Source of the DNA: Actinomycetes bacterium
GTDB lineage: Bacteria; Actinomycetota; Actinomycetes; Actinomycetales; Microbacteriaceae
Direction of reading: 5' to 3'
DNA length: 58,549 bases
NCBI GenBank assembly: GCA_023428065.1
Contig: JAEYZI010000030.1
Location: forward strand, 1 to 58,549
Shown here piece after piece: positions 49,061 to 57,723 of the stretch. Position 1 is the stretch's first letter, and the number at the start of each line of letters is the position of its first letter. The notes under the pieces are model-generated. The model was not told the DNA's origin. It ran no database searches and was given only the letters and a program-made list of their open reading frames with translations. Made by a program: the position numbers and the translations under genes.

Positions 49061-49150
49061 CACGTCGAAAATGCAGGAGCGCTGCCGCCGCATCCCCGTA
49101 TCCGCGGGGCGTGGCATCCGCCGCACTCCCGAAACTCCTGCAGTTTCGAC
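49061..49150. repeat. Palindromic element family A, copy 3 (one-mismatch arms, 55-base core)
   Basis: Left arm CACGTCGAAAATGCAGGAG (49061-49079) is identical to copy 2. The right arm CTCCTGCAGTTTCGAC (49135-49150) has one change (T to G). The core 49080-49134 is again exactly 55 bases and contains its own CCCCG-tatc-CGCGGGG hairpin. It lies in the 244-base gap between converging genes; the rest of that gap is low-complexity C- and G-rich sequence. Confidence 0.9.
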
Positions 49151-49249
49151 CCTGTCGGCGGGCCGACCGGGGGGGGTGGGGTGCGGATGGGGTGCGGATG
49201 GGGTGGGGCGGCGGCGGCAGGCGGCAGGGCGGCAGGGGCGGATGCGGGG

Positions 49250-50098
49250 TCAGGGGGCGAGGAGGGCGGCGAAGTGGGCGACGACGCGGGCCATCGCGTC
49301 GCGACCGTGAGCCGTGTACGGGCGTGGATCGACGGCGTCCGGATGCGCTGCGAGCGACTCGCGCACGGCCGCCGTGGCTGCGACGTTGAGCGCCGTACCC
49401 ACGTTGACCTTGCGGATGCCGGCCGCGACCGCCGCGCGGATCGGGTCGTCCGCCACGCCCGACGAGCCGTGAAGCACGAGCGGCACGGGCACGCGCGCCA
49501 CGATGCGCGCCACGAGCTCCACGTCGACCCCGGCGGTCCGCTCCCGCATCGCGTGCGAGCTGCCGACCGCGACGGCGAGCCCGTCGACGCCCGTCGCCTC
49601 CACGAACGCGGCGGCATCGTCCGGGTCGGTGCGCGCGCCCGGCGCGTGCGCACCGTCCTTGCCGCCGATCTCACCGAGCTCCGCCTCGACCCACAGCCCG
49701 GCATCGTGCGCGCGCCGGGCGGCCACCGCGGTGGCCGCGATGTTGGCGTCGTCGTCGAGCTTCGACGCGTCGACCATGAGCGAGCCGAGCCCCCACGCCT
49801 CGGCGCGAGCGATCGCGAGGTCGACGAGGCGCGCATCCTCGAGGTGGTCGAGGTGCAGGGCGAGAGGCGCGGATGCCGCCTCGGCGACGGCGCGGCAGGC
49901 CGCGAGCAACGGCGCGGGGTCGCCCCCGTGGAACCGGATGGCGTTCTCGCTCACCTGCAGGATCGCCCCCGTGCCCGCCTCGGCCGCGCCCCGCGCGATC
50001 GCCTCGGCGTGCTCGAGGGTGATGACGTTGAACCCCGCGACGGCCCCGCCGGATGCCACCGCGGCATCCAGCAGCTGCCTCGTCGGAACGAGGGTCAC
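49250..50098 (-). CDS. Class II ketose-bisphosphate aldolase (tagatose/fructose type)
   Basis: A 282-residue zinc aldolase cleaving a ketose 1,6-bisphosphate to dihydroxyacetone phosphate and glyceraldehyde 3-phosphate. Catalytic Asp84 and zinc ligand His85 are in LHLDHLED; the other zinc histidines are His182 (GSSHAM) and His210 (VLHGSSG). WVEAELGEIGGKDG and VNVGTALN are further family blocks. Length is typical of GatY/KbaY. Start GTG 50098 overlaps the GH4 stop (GTGA). Tagatose versus fructose specificity cannot be settled by eye. Confidence 0.9.
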   Translation of the reverse strand: MTLVPTRQLLDAAVASGGAVAGFNVITLEHAEAIARGAAEAGTGAILQVSENAIRFHGGDPAPLLAACRAVAEAASAPLALHLDHLEDARLVDLAIARAEAWGLGSLMVDASKLDDDANIAATAVAARRAHDAGLWVEAELGEIGGKDGAHAPGARTDPDDAAAFVEATGVDGLAVAVGSSHAMRERTAGVDVELVARIVARVPVPLVLHGSSGVADDPIRAAVAAGIRKVNVGTALNVAATAAVRESLAAHPDAVDPRPYTAHGRDAMARVVAHFAALLAP

Positions 50099-51417
50099 GG
50101 CAGTTCGTGCGGCACCCGGCCGCCCAGATTCTCGGGAAGAAGGTGCGCGTGGGCCGCGGTGAGCTCGTCGCAGAGGCTCCAGAGCTCGTCGGGGGTGAGC
50201 GTGGAGCTCGCGTTGGGGTCGACGAGCACCGCCCGCCTCACGAGCTCGGGGTCACCCTCGCGCGCCGCCCGGATGGTGAGCTCGGCGACGGAGAGGTAGG
50301 TGCGGTTGAGCGCGGCGCCCGCCGGCCACACCTCGCCCCACACCACGGGGGAGACGCCCGAGGCGTCGACGGCCGCCGGCACCTCCACGACGGCGCCCTG
50401 CGGCAGGTTGTCGATCCAGCCGCGATTGGGCACGTTGACGTGGATCTCACGCGCGGTGCCGGTGAGCATCGAGTGGATGATCTGGGGTGCGTACTCGGCG
50501 GCGTCGCCCTCGTCGTGCAGCGGCACGTCGCCGCCCGCCGCGAGGATGGCACGGGCCTCCTCGAACTCGCGCACGTTGTCTTCCGAGATGCCGAGGTACT
50601 GCAGGGGCTCGAGGCGGAAGCGTTCGATCTGCGAGTCGTCGCGCAGGAACCAGTCGAGGTACTCGGCGGAGTGCTCGCTCGTCTCGGTCGGGTAGTAGCC
50701 GATCCGGCGGAAGATCTCGACGCGGGCCCGGCGCTCCAGCTCGGGGTCGGCCGCGATCCGCTCCCGAAGGCGCGGGTAGAGGTCTTCCCCGTCGCGGCTC
50801 CACTCGGTGAGCCACGCCTGGTGGTTCACGCCCGCGGCGCGGTAGTGCGTGCCCTCGAGCGGGACGCCCACGAGCTCGCACAGGTCGTTGACGGTCCAGT
50901 AGACGCTGTGGCAGAGGCCGACGGTCTTGAGCTCGGGGGCGACGACCGACATCCACCACACGTTCATGGCCATCGGGTTCGTGTAGTTGAGGAACCACGC
51001 GTCGGGGCACAGCTCGGCCATGTCGCGTGCGATCCCCGTGAGCACCGGGAAGGTGCGCAGCGCCCGGAACACGCCGCCGACGCCCGTCGTGTCGCCGATC
51101 GTCTGACGGAGGCCGCGGCGGGCGGGCAGCTCGAGGTCGACGCGGGTGGCGTCGATGCCGCCCACCTGGATCATGTTGATCACGAAGTCGGCACCGGCGA
51201 GGGCCGTGCGGCGGTCCGCCGACGCGGTCACCCGCACCTCGCGCCCGAGTCGAGCCGCGACGTTCTCGGCGGTGAGTCGGGCGACGTCGAGGCGTTCGGG
51301 GTCGATGTCGTGAAGGGCGATGTCGAGCACGGGCAGGTCGGGGAAGCGCAGCAGGTCGGTGAGCAGCTGTCGGGTGAACACGACACTGCCTGCCCCGAGG
51401 AAGACGATCGTCGGCAT
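50095..51417 (-). CDS. Glycoside hydrolase family 4 (alpha-galactosidase MelA-like)
   Basis: A 440-residue NAD- and Mn-dependent glycosidase that works by redox elimination. NAD loop FLGAGSVVFTRQLL at 6-19; metal ligands Cys169 (GLCHS) and His199 (GVNHQ); NYTNPMAMNVW at 144-154 and GDTTGVGG at 108-115. GLCHS is the alpha-galactosidase form of the cysteine motif. Cytoplasmic, so it would split imported galactosides. It is coupled to the aldolase gene and divergent from the DeoR gene, sharing an 85-base regulatory gap. Confidence 0.9.
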   Translation of the reverse strand: MPTIVFLGAGSVVFTRQLLTDLLRFPDLPVLDIALHDIDPERLDVARLTAENVAARLGREVRVTASADRRTALAGADFVINMIQVGGIDATRVDLELPARRGLRQTIGDTTGVGGVFRALRTFPVLTGIARDMAELCPDAWFLNYTNPMAMNVWWMSVVAPELKTVGLCHSVYWTVNDLCELVGVPLEGTHYRAAGVNHQAWLTEWSRDGEDLYPRLRERIAADPELERRARVEIFRRIGYYPTETSEHSAEYLDWFLRDDSQIERFRLEPLQYLGISEDNVREFEEARAILAAGGDVPLHDEGDAAEYAPQIIHSMLTGTAREIHVNVPNRGWIDNLPQGAVVEVPAAVDASGVSPVVWGEVWPAGAALNRTYLSVAELTIRAAREGDPELVRRAVLVDPNASSTLTPDELWSLCDELTAAHAHLLPENLGGRVPHELP

Positions 51418-51456
51418 GCCTAGATTGTCGAGAGTCTGCTCAAGTCGCGCAATGTA

Positions 51457-51484
51457 ATGAGCGGATTGACGCCCATTCGCTCAT
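51457..51484. promoter_or_regulatory. Inverted repeat ATGAGCG-N14-CGCTCAT, candidate DeoR operator
   Basis: Perfect 7-bp arms in the divergent gap between GH4 and DeoR genes. The right arm belongs to ATTCGCTCA, shared with the palindrome at 47778-47798. Binding would control both directions. Confidence 0.6.
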
Positions 51485-51502
51485 CTGTCATGCTCGCTTC
51501 CC

Positions 51503-52312
51503 ATGGCAACCGCCTACAGCACGAGCACCGTCGCCGAACTCGGCGGCTCCCCCAAGCGCTCTCGGCGCATGGCCGACATCCTCGACGCCATCGCGGAACG
51601 CGGCGAGGTCTCGCTCGCCGAGCTCACCGAGCTCTTCGACAGCTCCGCCGCGACGCTGCGCCGCGACCTCACGGTGCTCGCCGATCAGGGCCTCATCGTG
51701 CGCACCCACGGTGGCGCGAAGGCGGCCGGATCGCTCGCCGAGCTGCCCGTCGCGCTCCGCGACACGCGCTTCCAAGACGCCAAGCGGCGCATCGCTCGCG
51801 CCGCAGCGCTCCGCATCCCGCGCGAACGCCACGCGGTCGCGCTCTCCGGCGGCACGACCACGGCGGGGGTCGCGCGGGAGCTCGTCAACCACGTCGACCT
51901 CACGATCGTCACCAACTCGCTCTCGATCGCCTCGCTCGTGGCGTCCCACCCGCGACTCAAGGTCGTCATGACCGGTGGCATCCTGCGACCGCAGTCGCTC
52001 GAGCTCGTCGGGGTGCTCGCCGAAGGCACCTTCACGGCGGTCAACGTCGGCACCGCGATCCTCGGCGCCGACGGCGTCTCGGTGTCGGCGGGGATCACCA
52101 CCCACGACGAGACGGAGGCCCGCACAAACCACGCGATGGTCGCGAAGGCCCAGCGCACGATCGTCGTGGCCGACGGCTCCAAGATCGGTCGGGCGGCTCT
52201 CGCCCAGATGGCCGCCATCTCGGATGTCACGACGCTCATCACCGACGACTCGGCCGACCCCGACGAGCTGCAGCGCCTGCGCGACGCGGGCGTCGAGATC
52301 GTGCTCGCGTGA
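51503..52312 (+). CDS. DeoR-family sugar-responsive repressor
   Basis: A 269-residue regulator. The DeoR helix-turn-helix spans about 15-70 (RMADILDAIAERGEVSLAELTELFDSSAATLRRDLTVLADQGLIVRTHGGA). The sugar-phosphate sensing domain (DeoRC) includes ALSGGTTTAGVARELVNHVDLTIVTNSLSIA and VVADGSKIGRAALAQMA, the isomerase-like phosphate loops. Likely inducer is a phosphorylated intermediate of the neighbouring pathway. Shared TTCGCTCA sequences before it and before the import operon suggest one regulon. Confidence 0.92.
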   Translation: MATAYSTSTVAELGGSPKRSRRMADILDAIAERGEVSLAELTELFDSSAATLRRDLTVLADQGLIVRTHGGAKAAGSLAELPVALRDTRFQDAKRRIARAAALRIPRERHAVALSGGTTTAGVARELVNHVDLTIVTNSLSIASLVASHPRLKVVMTGGILRPQSLELVGVLAEGTFTAVNVGTAILGADGVSVSAGITTHDETEARTNHAMVAKAQRTIVVADGSKIGRAALAQMAAISDVTTLITDDSADPDELQRLRDAGVEIVLA

Positions 52313-52313
52313 A

Positions 52314-53480
52314 CTAGTCGACCGGCAGGGTCAGCCAGACGCGGGCCCCGCCGAGCGGCGAGTCCTCGATGCCCATACGTCCTCCGTGCGCCTCGACGAT
52401 GCGCCGGCAGGTCGCGAGGCCGATGCCGAGCCCCGGCTCCTCGCTCGCCGCCCCGCGCTCGAGCAGGCCGAACACGCGCGCACGCTCCTCGGGCGGCACC
52501 CCCGGGCCGTCGTCATCGACCATGATGCGCACGACGTCGCCCTCCGCGGCGGCGTGCACGCGCACGTGCGGCGCGGCGGTGCCGCGGCGGAACTTCACGG
52601 CGTTCGCGACGAGGTTCTGCAGCACGGCACGCACGAGCGTCGCGTCGCCGACGGCGGGCACGTCGACGTCGCTCGTGAGCTCCGCGCCGCTCGCGGCGAG
52701 CTCGTGCGCCAGGTCGTCGCGCACCGCCTCGACGACCGCGGGGAGATCGAGCTGCTCCGTGCGCGGCTCGGCGCCGCTCAGGCTCGCGAACTGGAGCACG
52801 TCCGAGATCATCGCGTGCATGCGTCCCGTCACGGCGTGTGCGCGCCCCAGCCACGTGCGCACATCCGGCGCCTCATCGAGATCGGGGCTCGACTCCGCGA
52901 GCTCGATGTAGCCCGCGACCGCGGTGAGCGGGTTGCGGAGGTCGTGGCCGATCTGCCCCGCGAACGACTCGAGCCGGCGGTTCGACTGCCGCAGCAGGCG
53001 CCCCGCACGCCGCAGCTCGAGCACGTCCACCACCTGGTGGGCGAGGATCTCGAGGCCGCGCCGCTCCTCGTCGTCGATCTCGCGCACCTCCTCGTCGAAC
53101 ACGCACAGCGTGCCGATCGGGATGCCGTCGGGCGTCACGAGCGGGCTCGAGGCGTAGAAGCGCACGTGGCCGATCCGGCCCGTGACGAACGGGTTGTCGG
53201 CGAAGCGCGGGTCCGCCCGCGCATCCGAGACCACCACCTGCTCGCGACCCTCGAACAGGCCGTCGCACATCGAGTCGGCGCGCGTGCACACCGAGGCCTC
53301 GACGCCCCACGCGGCCACCTGGTGCTGCCAGCGGTCGTCGATGATGTTCACGACCGCCTTCGACGAGCCGCACAGCCTCGCGGCGAGCCAGACGAGCCCC
53401 TCGAGATCGGCGATGGACGAGCCGACCACCTCGTAGCCGGCGATGGCCTCGCGGCGTGCGGCATCTTGCGCAGTCGACAT
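52314..53480 (-). CDS. GAF-domain sensor histidine kinase (orphan)
   Basis: A 388-residue soluble kinase without transmembrane helices. A GAF domain covers about 15-155 (MCDGLFEGREQVVVSDARADPRFADNPFV, YASSPLVTPDGIPIGTLCVFD). HisKA follows with His179 (QIGHDLRNPL), then HATPase with NLVANAVKF, DDDGPGVP and GLGIGLATCRRIVEAHGG. This GAF type may bind a chromophore or small ligand; none is evident. No response regulator is adjacent. It converges on the DeoR gene with a single base between stops. Confidence 0.92.
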   Translation of the reverse strand: MSTAQDAARREAIAGYEVVGSSIADLEGLVWLAARLCGSSKAVVNIIDDRWQHQVAAWGVEASVCTRADSMCDGLFEGREQVVVSDARADPRFADNPFVTGRIGHVRFYASSPLVTPDGIPIGTLCVFDEEVREIDDEERRGLEILAHQVVDVLELRRAGRLLRQSNRRLESFAGQIGHDLRNPLTAVAGYIELAESSPDLDEAPDVRTWLGRAHAVTGRMHAMISDVLQFASLSGAEPRTEQLDLPAVVEAVRDDLAHELAASGAELTSDVDVPAVGDATLVRAVLQNLVANAVKFRRGTAAPHVRVHAAAEGDVVRIMVDDDGPGVPPEERARVFGLLERGAASEEPGLGIGLATCRRIVEAHGGRMGIEDSPLGGARVWLTLPVD

Positions 53481-53557
53481 GCGACCTCCCCCGCTCCGAC
53501 CCTATCCGTCGCGGGGGCTCGCGCGGGCGCGGTCGGGGCCCGCTAGAGTGACGGTGT

Positions 53558-53571
53558 TTTCCACGTGGAAA
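53558..53571. promoter_or_regulatory. 14-bp perfect palindrome TTTCCACGTGGAAA, candidate repressor operator
   Basis: Lies 33 bases before the MFS gene start and 8 bases after TAGAGT (53544-53549), a possible -10 box, so a bound protein would block transcription at the start site. The central CG and arm form suit a LacI- or TetR-type dimer. No matching regulator gene is in the window. Confidence 0.6.
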
Positions 53572-53603
53572 CGCCCGCTGCCACCCGATCAGGATTGCCG
53601 ACG

Positions 53604-54950
53604 ATGTCAACTCCGAACCCCGCGCCCACGCGTGCCGCCGCACCCGACTCCCCCACCCGCGAGCCGCGGGAGCGTCCCGGGGCGCGCATCTGGTGGACGG
53701 TCATCGTGCTCGGCCTCGTCGGCCAGCTCGCGTGGACCGTCGAGAACATGTACCTCAACGTGTTCGTCTACGACGTCATCTCTCCCGACCCCACCGTGAT
53801 CGCCTCGATGGTGGCGCTCAGCGCGATCGCCGCGGCGACCGCCACGATCATCGTCGGCGCGTGGTCGGACCGCCTCGGTCGACGCCGTGTCTTCGTCTCG
53901 GTCGGCTACCTCGCGTGGGGCGTGTGCACGGCCGCGTTCGGCATGCTCGCGCCCGCCGAGGGCGCCGTCGCCGCGCCGTACGTCGCCGCCGCGATCATCG
54001 GGATCGTCGCCCTCGACTGCGTCATGAGCATCTTCGGCTCGGGCGCCAACGACGCCGCGTTCAGCGCGTGGGTCACCGACGCGACGACGCCCCGCACGCG
54101 CGGCCGGATCGACGGCGTGCTCGCGATCATGCCGCTCATCGCGATGCTCCTCGTCTTCGGCGCGCTCGACGGCCTCACGCGCGCGGGCGAGTGGCGCCTC
54201 TTCTTCGGGATCGTCGGCGCCGCCACGAGCGTCACGGGCATCGCGGCGTGGTTCCTCGTGCGCGACGTGCCGCGCGCGGCGGACGCGGATGCGGCATCCG
54301 GCTCCTCGACGCTCACCCGCATCGTGCGCGGTTTCCGTCCCTCCACGATGCGCGCGAACCCCGGCCTCTACCTCTCGCTCCTGCTGTGGCTCGTGGTGGG
54401 CACGTCGACGCAGGTGTTCCTGCCGTACGTCATCATCTACCTCCAGCGGTGGCTGCAGATCGAGGCCTACGCGCTCCTGCTCGGCGCCTCGCTCATCGCC
54501 GCGTCGGTCATCAGCGTGCTCGGCGGGCGGGTCATGGACCGCATCGGCAAGCGCCGGATGCTGCTGCCCGCGACGGTCATCTTCGCGGTCGGCCTCGTCG
54601 GCATGTTCGTCACGCGCGACCTCGTGCCCGTGATCATCGCCGCCTCGCTCACCCTCGGCGGCATGATGCTGACCTCCGCCTCGATCTCGGCGACCGTGCG
54701 CGATCAGACGCCCGAGGGCCAGGCGGGCGTCGTGCAGGGCCTGCGCATGGTGACGGCGATCATGGTGCCGATGATCGTGGGGCCGTTCCTCGGCGCCTGG
54801 GTCATCTCGGGTGCGGGGCAGACCTACATCGACCTCGGGGTCGTGAAGCCCGTGCCGGGGCCGGAGATCTTCCTCGGCTCGCTCGCCGTGCTCGTGCTCG
54901 TGCCGCTCGTGGCCCTCCTGCGCTCGCGCGTCGAGCGCCGCACCCGATGA
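53604..54950 (+). CDS. Major facilitator superfamily transporter
   Basis: A 448-residue MFS protein with twelve hydrophobic segments. The loop 2-3 motif is GAWSDRLGRRRVFV, and its repeat in the second half is GGRVMDRIGKRRMLL. A polar, Pro-rich N-terminus of about 35 residues precedes helix 1 (WWTVIVLGLVGQLAWTVENMY). The ENMYLN context resembles the sugar-cation symporter-like group often found with glycosidases. ATG 53604 follows the operator palindrome. The stop overlaps the GH2 start (ATGA), so uptake of the GH2 substrate is the likely role. Confidence 0.9.
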   Translation: MSTPNPAPTRAAAPDSPTREPRERPGARIWWTVIVLGLVGQLAWTVENMYLNVFVYDVISPDPTVIASMVALSAIAAATATIIVGAWSDRLGRRRVFVSVGYLAWGVCTAAFGMLAPAEGAVAAPYVAAAIIGIVALDCVMSIFGSGANDAAFSAWVTDATTPRTRGRIDGVLAIMPLIAMLLVFGALDGLTRAGEWRLFFGIVGAATSVTGIAAWFLVRDVPRAADADAASGSSTLTRIVRGFRPSTMRANPGLYLSLLLWLVVGTSTQVFLPYVIIYLQRWLQIEAYALLLGASLIAASVISVLGGRVMDRIGKRRMLLPATVIFAVGLVGMFVTRDLVPVIIAASLTLGGMMLTSASISATVRDQTPEGQAGVVQGLRMVTAIMVPMIVGPFLGAWVISGAGQTYIDLGVVKPVPGPEIFLGSLAVLVLVPLVALLRSRVERRTR

Positions 54951-56722
54951 GCGCCGGCACCCCCGCGGTGCCGCTGCCGGAGTACCCGCGCCCGCAGCTG
55001 CGGCGGGAGGACTTCACGATCCTCAACGGCACGTGGGAGCACGCGTTCACGCCCGCCGGCGCGCCTGAGCCGGACGTGTGGGACGGGCCGATCCTCGTGC
55101 CGTTCTCCCCCGAGACGGAGCTCTCGGGGGTGGGCCGCCAGCTGCAGCCCGACGAGACGCTCTGGTACCGCCGCACCTTCGCCGCGCGCCGCGCGCCCGG
55201 CGAGCGCGTGATCCTGCACTTCGGCGCGGTCGACCAGAGCTGCGCGGTGCGCGTCGACGGCGTCGAAGTGGTCACCCACGTCGGGGGTTACCTGCCGTTC
55301 TCGGCGGACGTCACCGACGCGCTCGGCGACCGCGCCGAGCACGAGCTCGTCGTCGAGGTGCGCGACGTGAGCGACACCTCCCACCACTCCCGCGGCAAGC
55401 AACGCCTGCGGCGCGGCGGCATCTGGTACACGGCGCAGTCAGGAATCTGGCAGACGGTGTGGCTCGAGACGGTGCCCGAGGTGCACGTCGCCGGGCTCCG
55501 GATGCGCACCCCCGGCATCCGCGCGCACCTCGAGGCGGCGACGGTGGAGCTCCACGTCGACGCCTCGGACGGCGGCGCGCACCCGGTGTCGGTCGAGGTG
55601 CGCGCCGAGGGCGCCGTCGTCGCGCGCGCGAACGGGCTCTCGGGCGCCGAGCTGCGCGTCGAGGTGCCCGAGCCGCGCGCCTGGAGCCCCGAGGACCCCT
55701 TCCTCTACGACCTCGACATCGCGCTCGGCGACGACCGGGTCGCGAGCTACGTGGGCCTGCGCTCCGTCGAGGTCGCGCCCGACGCCGCGGGGGTGCCGCG
55801 CCTGCACCTCAACGGGCGGCCGTACCCCCACATCGGCGTGCTCGACCAGGGCTACTGGCCCGGCTCGCTCTACACCGCGCCGAGCGACGAGGCGCTCGTG
55901 CGCGACATCGTCGCCATGAAGGACCTCGGCTTCACGATGCTGCGCAAGCACATCAAGATCGAGCCGCTGCGCTGGTACCACCACTGCGACCGGCTCGGCA
56001 TGCTCGTCTGGCAGGACATGGTCAACGGCGGCGAGCGCTACCGCCCCGCGATCATCACGACCCCCGTGCTCTCGCCCCGCATCCGCATCTCCGACCGCCA
56101 CCACCGCGCCTTCGCACGTGCGGATGCGGCGGGCCGCGCCGAGTTCCTCCGCGAGCTCGACGAGACCGTCACGCTGCTCGGCAACAGCCCCGCCGTCGTC
56201 ACCTGGGTGCCGTTCAACGAGGGATGGGGTCAGTTCGACGCGGCCCGGACCGCCGAGCGCGTGCGCGCCCTCGACCCCGACCGCGTGATCGACCACGCGA
56301 GCGGATGGCACGACCAGGGCGCGGGCGACCTGCGGAGCCTGCACATCTACTTCCAGCCCATCCGCCCCGCGCGCTGGTGGGGGCGCGACGGCCGGGCGCT
56401 CGTCGTGTCCGAGTACGGCGGCTACAACCTGCGGCTGCCGGGCCACGACTACCCGGAGCGCGAGTTCGGCTACCGGCGCGCGAAGGACGCCGACGAGCTC
56501 ACGGCGCAGTACGAGCGCCTGCACCGCCACGAGGTCATCCCCGCCATCGCGCACGGCCTCTCCGCGACCGTCTACACGCAGCTCGCCGACGTCGAGGACG
56601 AGTCGAACGGCATCCTCACGGCCGACCGCACCGAGGTGAAGCCGCACGCCGACACGGTCCGCGCGATCAACCACGACATCCGCCGCGCCTTCGAGGCGGC
56701 CACGACAGGAGCACCCGCATGA
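54947..56722 (+). CDS. Glycoside hydrolase family 2 (beta-galactosidase/glucuronidase type)
   Basis: A 591-residue retaining beta-glycosidase. N-terminal sugar-binding domain (LNGTWEHAF, LWYRRTF, HFGAVDQSCAVRVDGVEV), immunoglobulin-like domain, then TIM barrel with acid/base Glu425 (FNEGWGQ) and nucleophile Glu489 (VVSEYGGY). SGIWQTVWLE is the usual linker motif. No signal peptide, so it acts on imported substrate. Short for LacZ, it fits the compact GH2 group with mixed galactosidase, glucuronidase or other activities. Coupled at both ends by ATGA overlaps. Confidence 0.92.
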   Translation: MSAGTPAVPLPEYPRPQLRREDFTILNGTWEHAFTPAGAPEPDVWDGPILVPFSPETELSGVGRQLQPDETLWYRRTFAARRAPGERVILHFGAVDQSCAVRVDGVEVVTHVGGYLPFSADVTDALGDRAEHELVVEVRDVSDTSHHSRGKQRLRRGGIWYTAQSGIWQTVWLETVPEVHVAGLRMRTPGIRAHLEAATVELHVDASDGGAHPVSVEVRAEGAVVARANGLSGAELRVEVPEPRAWSPEDPFLYDLDIALGDDRVASYVGLRSVEVAPDAAGVPRLHLNGRPYPHIGVLDQGYWPGSLYTAPSDEALVRDIVAMKDLGFTMLRKHIKIEPLRWYHHCDRLGMLVWQDMVNGGERYRPAIITTPVLSPRIRISDRHHRAFARADAAGRAEFLRELDETVTLLGNSPAVVTWVPFNEGWGQFDAARTAERVRALDPDRVIDHASGWHDQGAGDLRSLHIYFQPIRPARWWGRDGRALVVSEYGGYNLRLPGHDYPEREFGYRRAKDADELTAQYERLHRHEVIPAIAHGLSATVYTQLADVEDESNGILTADRTEVKPHADTVRAINHDIRRAFEAATTGAPA

Positions 56723-57711
56723 CCGAGCGCGAGATCACCGCACCCGTGGCGCTGTGCCGCGCCGACGGCAGCCTCAACCCGGACGCCGTCGGCTGGAGCC
56801 GCCGCCCGCTGCACGACACCTCGCGGATCGGCCGCGGGCTGCGCGACCGCGGACGCAACAAGCGGTGGGAGTACTGGGCCATCGTCTCGCCCACGCACAT
56901 CGTGTCGGTCACGGTGTCGTCGCTCGACTACGCCGCCGTGCACGGCTTCTGGGTGCGCGACCGGCGCACGGGCGAGACGATCGACCGCGGCCGGGTGGCA
57001 GGCCCGTGGACCGCGAGCCTCCCCGGCTCGCTCGGCGGCGGCCCGGCGCGCGCGAAGTCCGGCCCGCTCGAGGTCGACATCCGTGACGAGCCGGGCGGCA
57101 CGCGCCTGCGCGCACGATCCACGGGCGTCTCGGTCGACGTGTTCGCCGAGGCGGATGCCGACCACGAGTCGCTCGCGGTCGTCGTGCCCTGGTCGGAGCG
57201 TCGCTTCCAGTACACGGTCAAGGACGTGGGGCGCCGCGCGCGCGGCACCGTCACGGTCGACGGGGAGACCACCGAGCTCGTCGACGCGTGGGCGGTGCTC
57301 GACCACGGGCGCGGGCGCTGGCACCACGACGTGCGCTGGAACTGGGCCGCCGCGGTCGGCCAGACCGACGGGCACCAGGTGGGGCTGCAGTTCGGCGCCC
57401 GCTGGACCGACGGCACGGGCATGACCGAGAACGCGCTCATCGTCGACGGGCACGTCACGAAGATCTCGGAGGACGTCGTGTGGGGCTACGACCTCGAGCG
57501 CCCGATGGATCCGTGGACGATCCGCGGCACCGACGTCGACCTCACGGTGACCCCCGAGTACGACCACGTCTCGCGCACCGACCTCGGCCCCATCGGCACG
57601 CGTGGCGACCAGGTGTTCGGCGTGTTCGACGGCTGGATCCGCGTCGACGGCCGACGCATCGAGGTGCGCGAGCTCTTCGGCTGGGCGGAGGACGTCGCCA
57701 ACCGCTGGTGA
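56719..57711 (+). CDS. DUF2804-family protein
   Basis: A 330-residue protein of the DUF2804 family, function unknown. Residues 45-110 include RWEYWAIVSPTHIVSVTVSSLDYAAVHGF-type strands, and AWAVLDHGRGRWHHDVRWNWAAAVG near 190-214 is the strongest block. The pattern suggests a lipocalin-like or beta-sandwich fold resembling hydroxyneurosporene/AttH-type proteins. Coupling to the GH2 gene by ATGA is the only functional hint. It converges on the enoyl-CoA hydratase gene, 12 bases between stops. Confidence 0.82.
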   Translation: MTEREITAPVALCRADGSLNPDAVGWSRRPLHDTSRIGRGLRDRGRNKRWEYWAIVSPTHIVSVTVSSLDYAAVHGFWVRDRRTGETIDRGRVAGPWTASLPGSLGGGPARAKSGPLEVDIRDEPGGTRLRARSTGVSVDVFAEADADHESLAVVVPWSERRFQYTVKDVGRRARGTVTVDGETTELVDAWAVLDHGRGRWHHDVRWNWAAAVGQTDGHQVGLQFGARWTDGTGMTENALIVDGHVTKISEDVVWGYDLERPMDPWTIRGTDVDLTVTPEYDHVSRTDLGPIGTRGDQVFGVFDGWIRVDGRRIEVRELFGWAEDVANRW

Positions 57712-57723
57712 GCGGGCGTCCGC

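Noticed and set aside
41724..51417. Sulfoquinovose (sulfo-EMP) pathway
   Set aside because: Kinases, isomerase and aldolase could suit it, but no GH31 sulfoquinovosidase or sulfolactaldehyde dehydrogenase/reductase is present, and GH4 and the GlmS-like SIS protein point to galactosides or amino sugars.
53558..53571. Possible parS centromere site (CACGTG core)
   Set aside because: Bacterial parS is TGTTTCACGTGAAACA. The palindrome here has two extra bases between the TTTC/GAAA arms, and no par genes are near.
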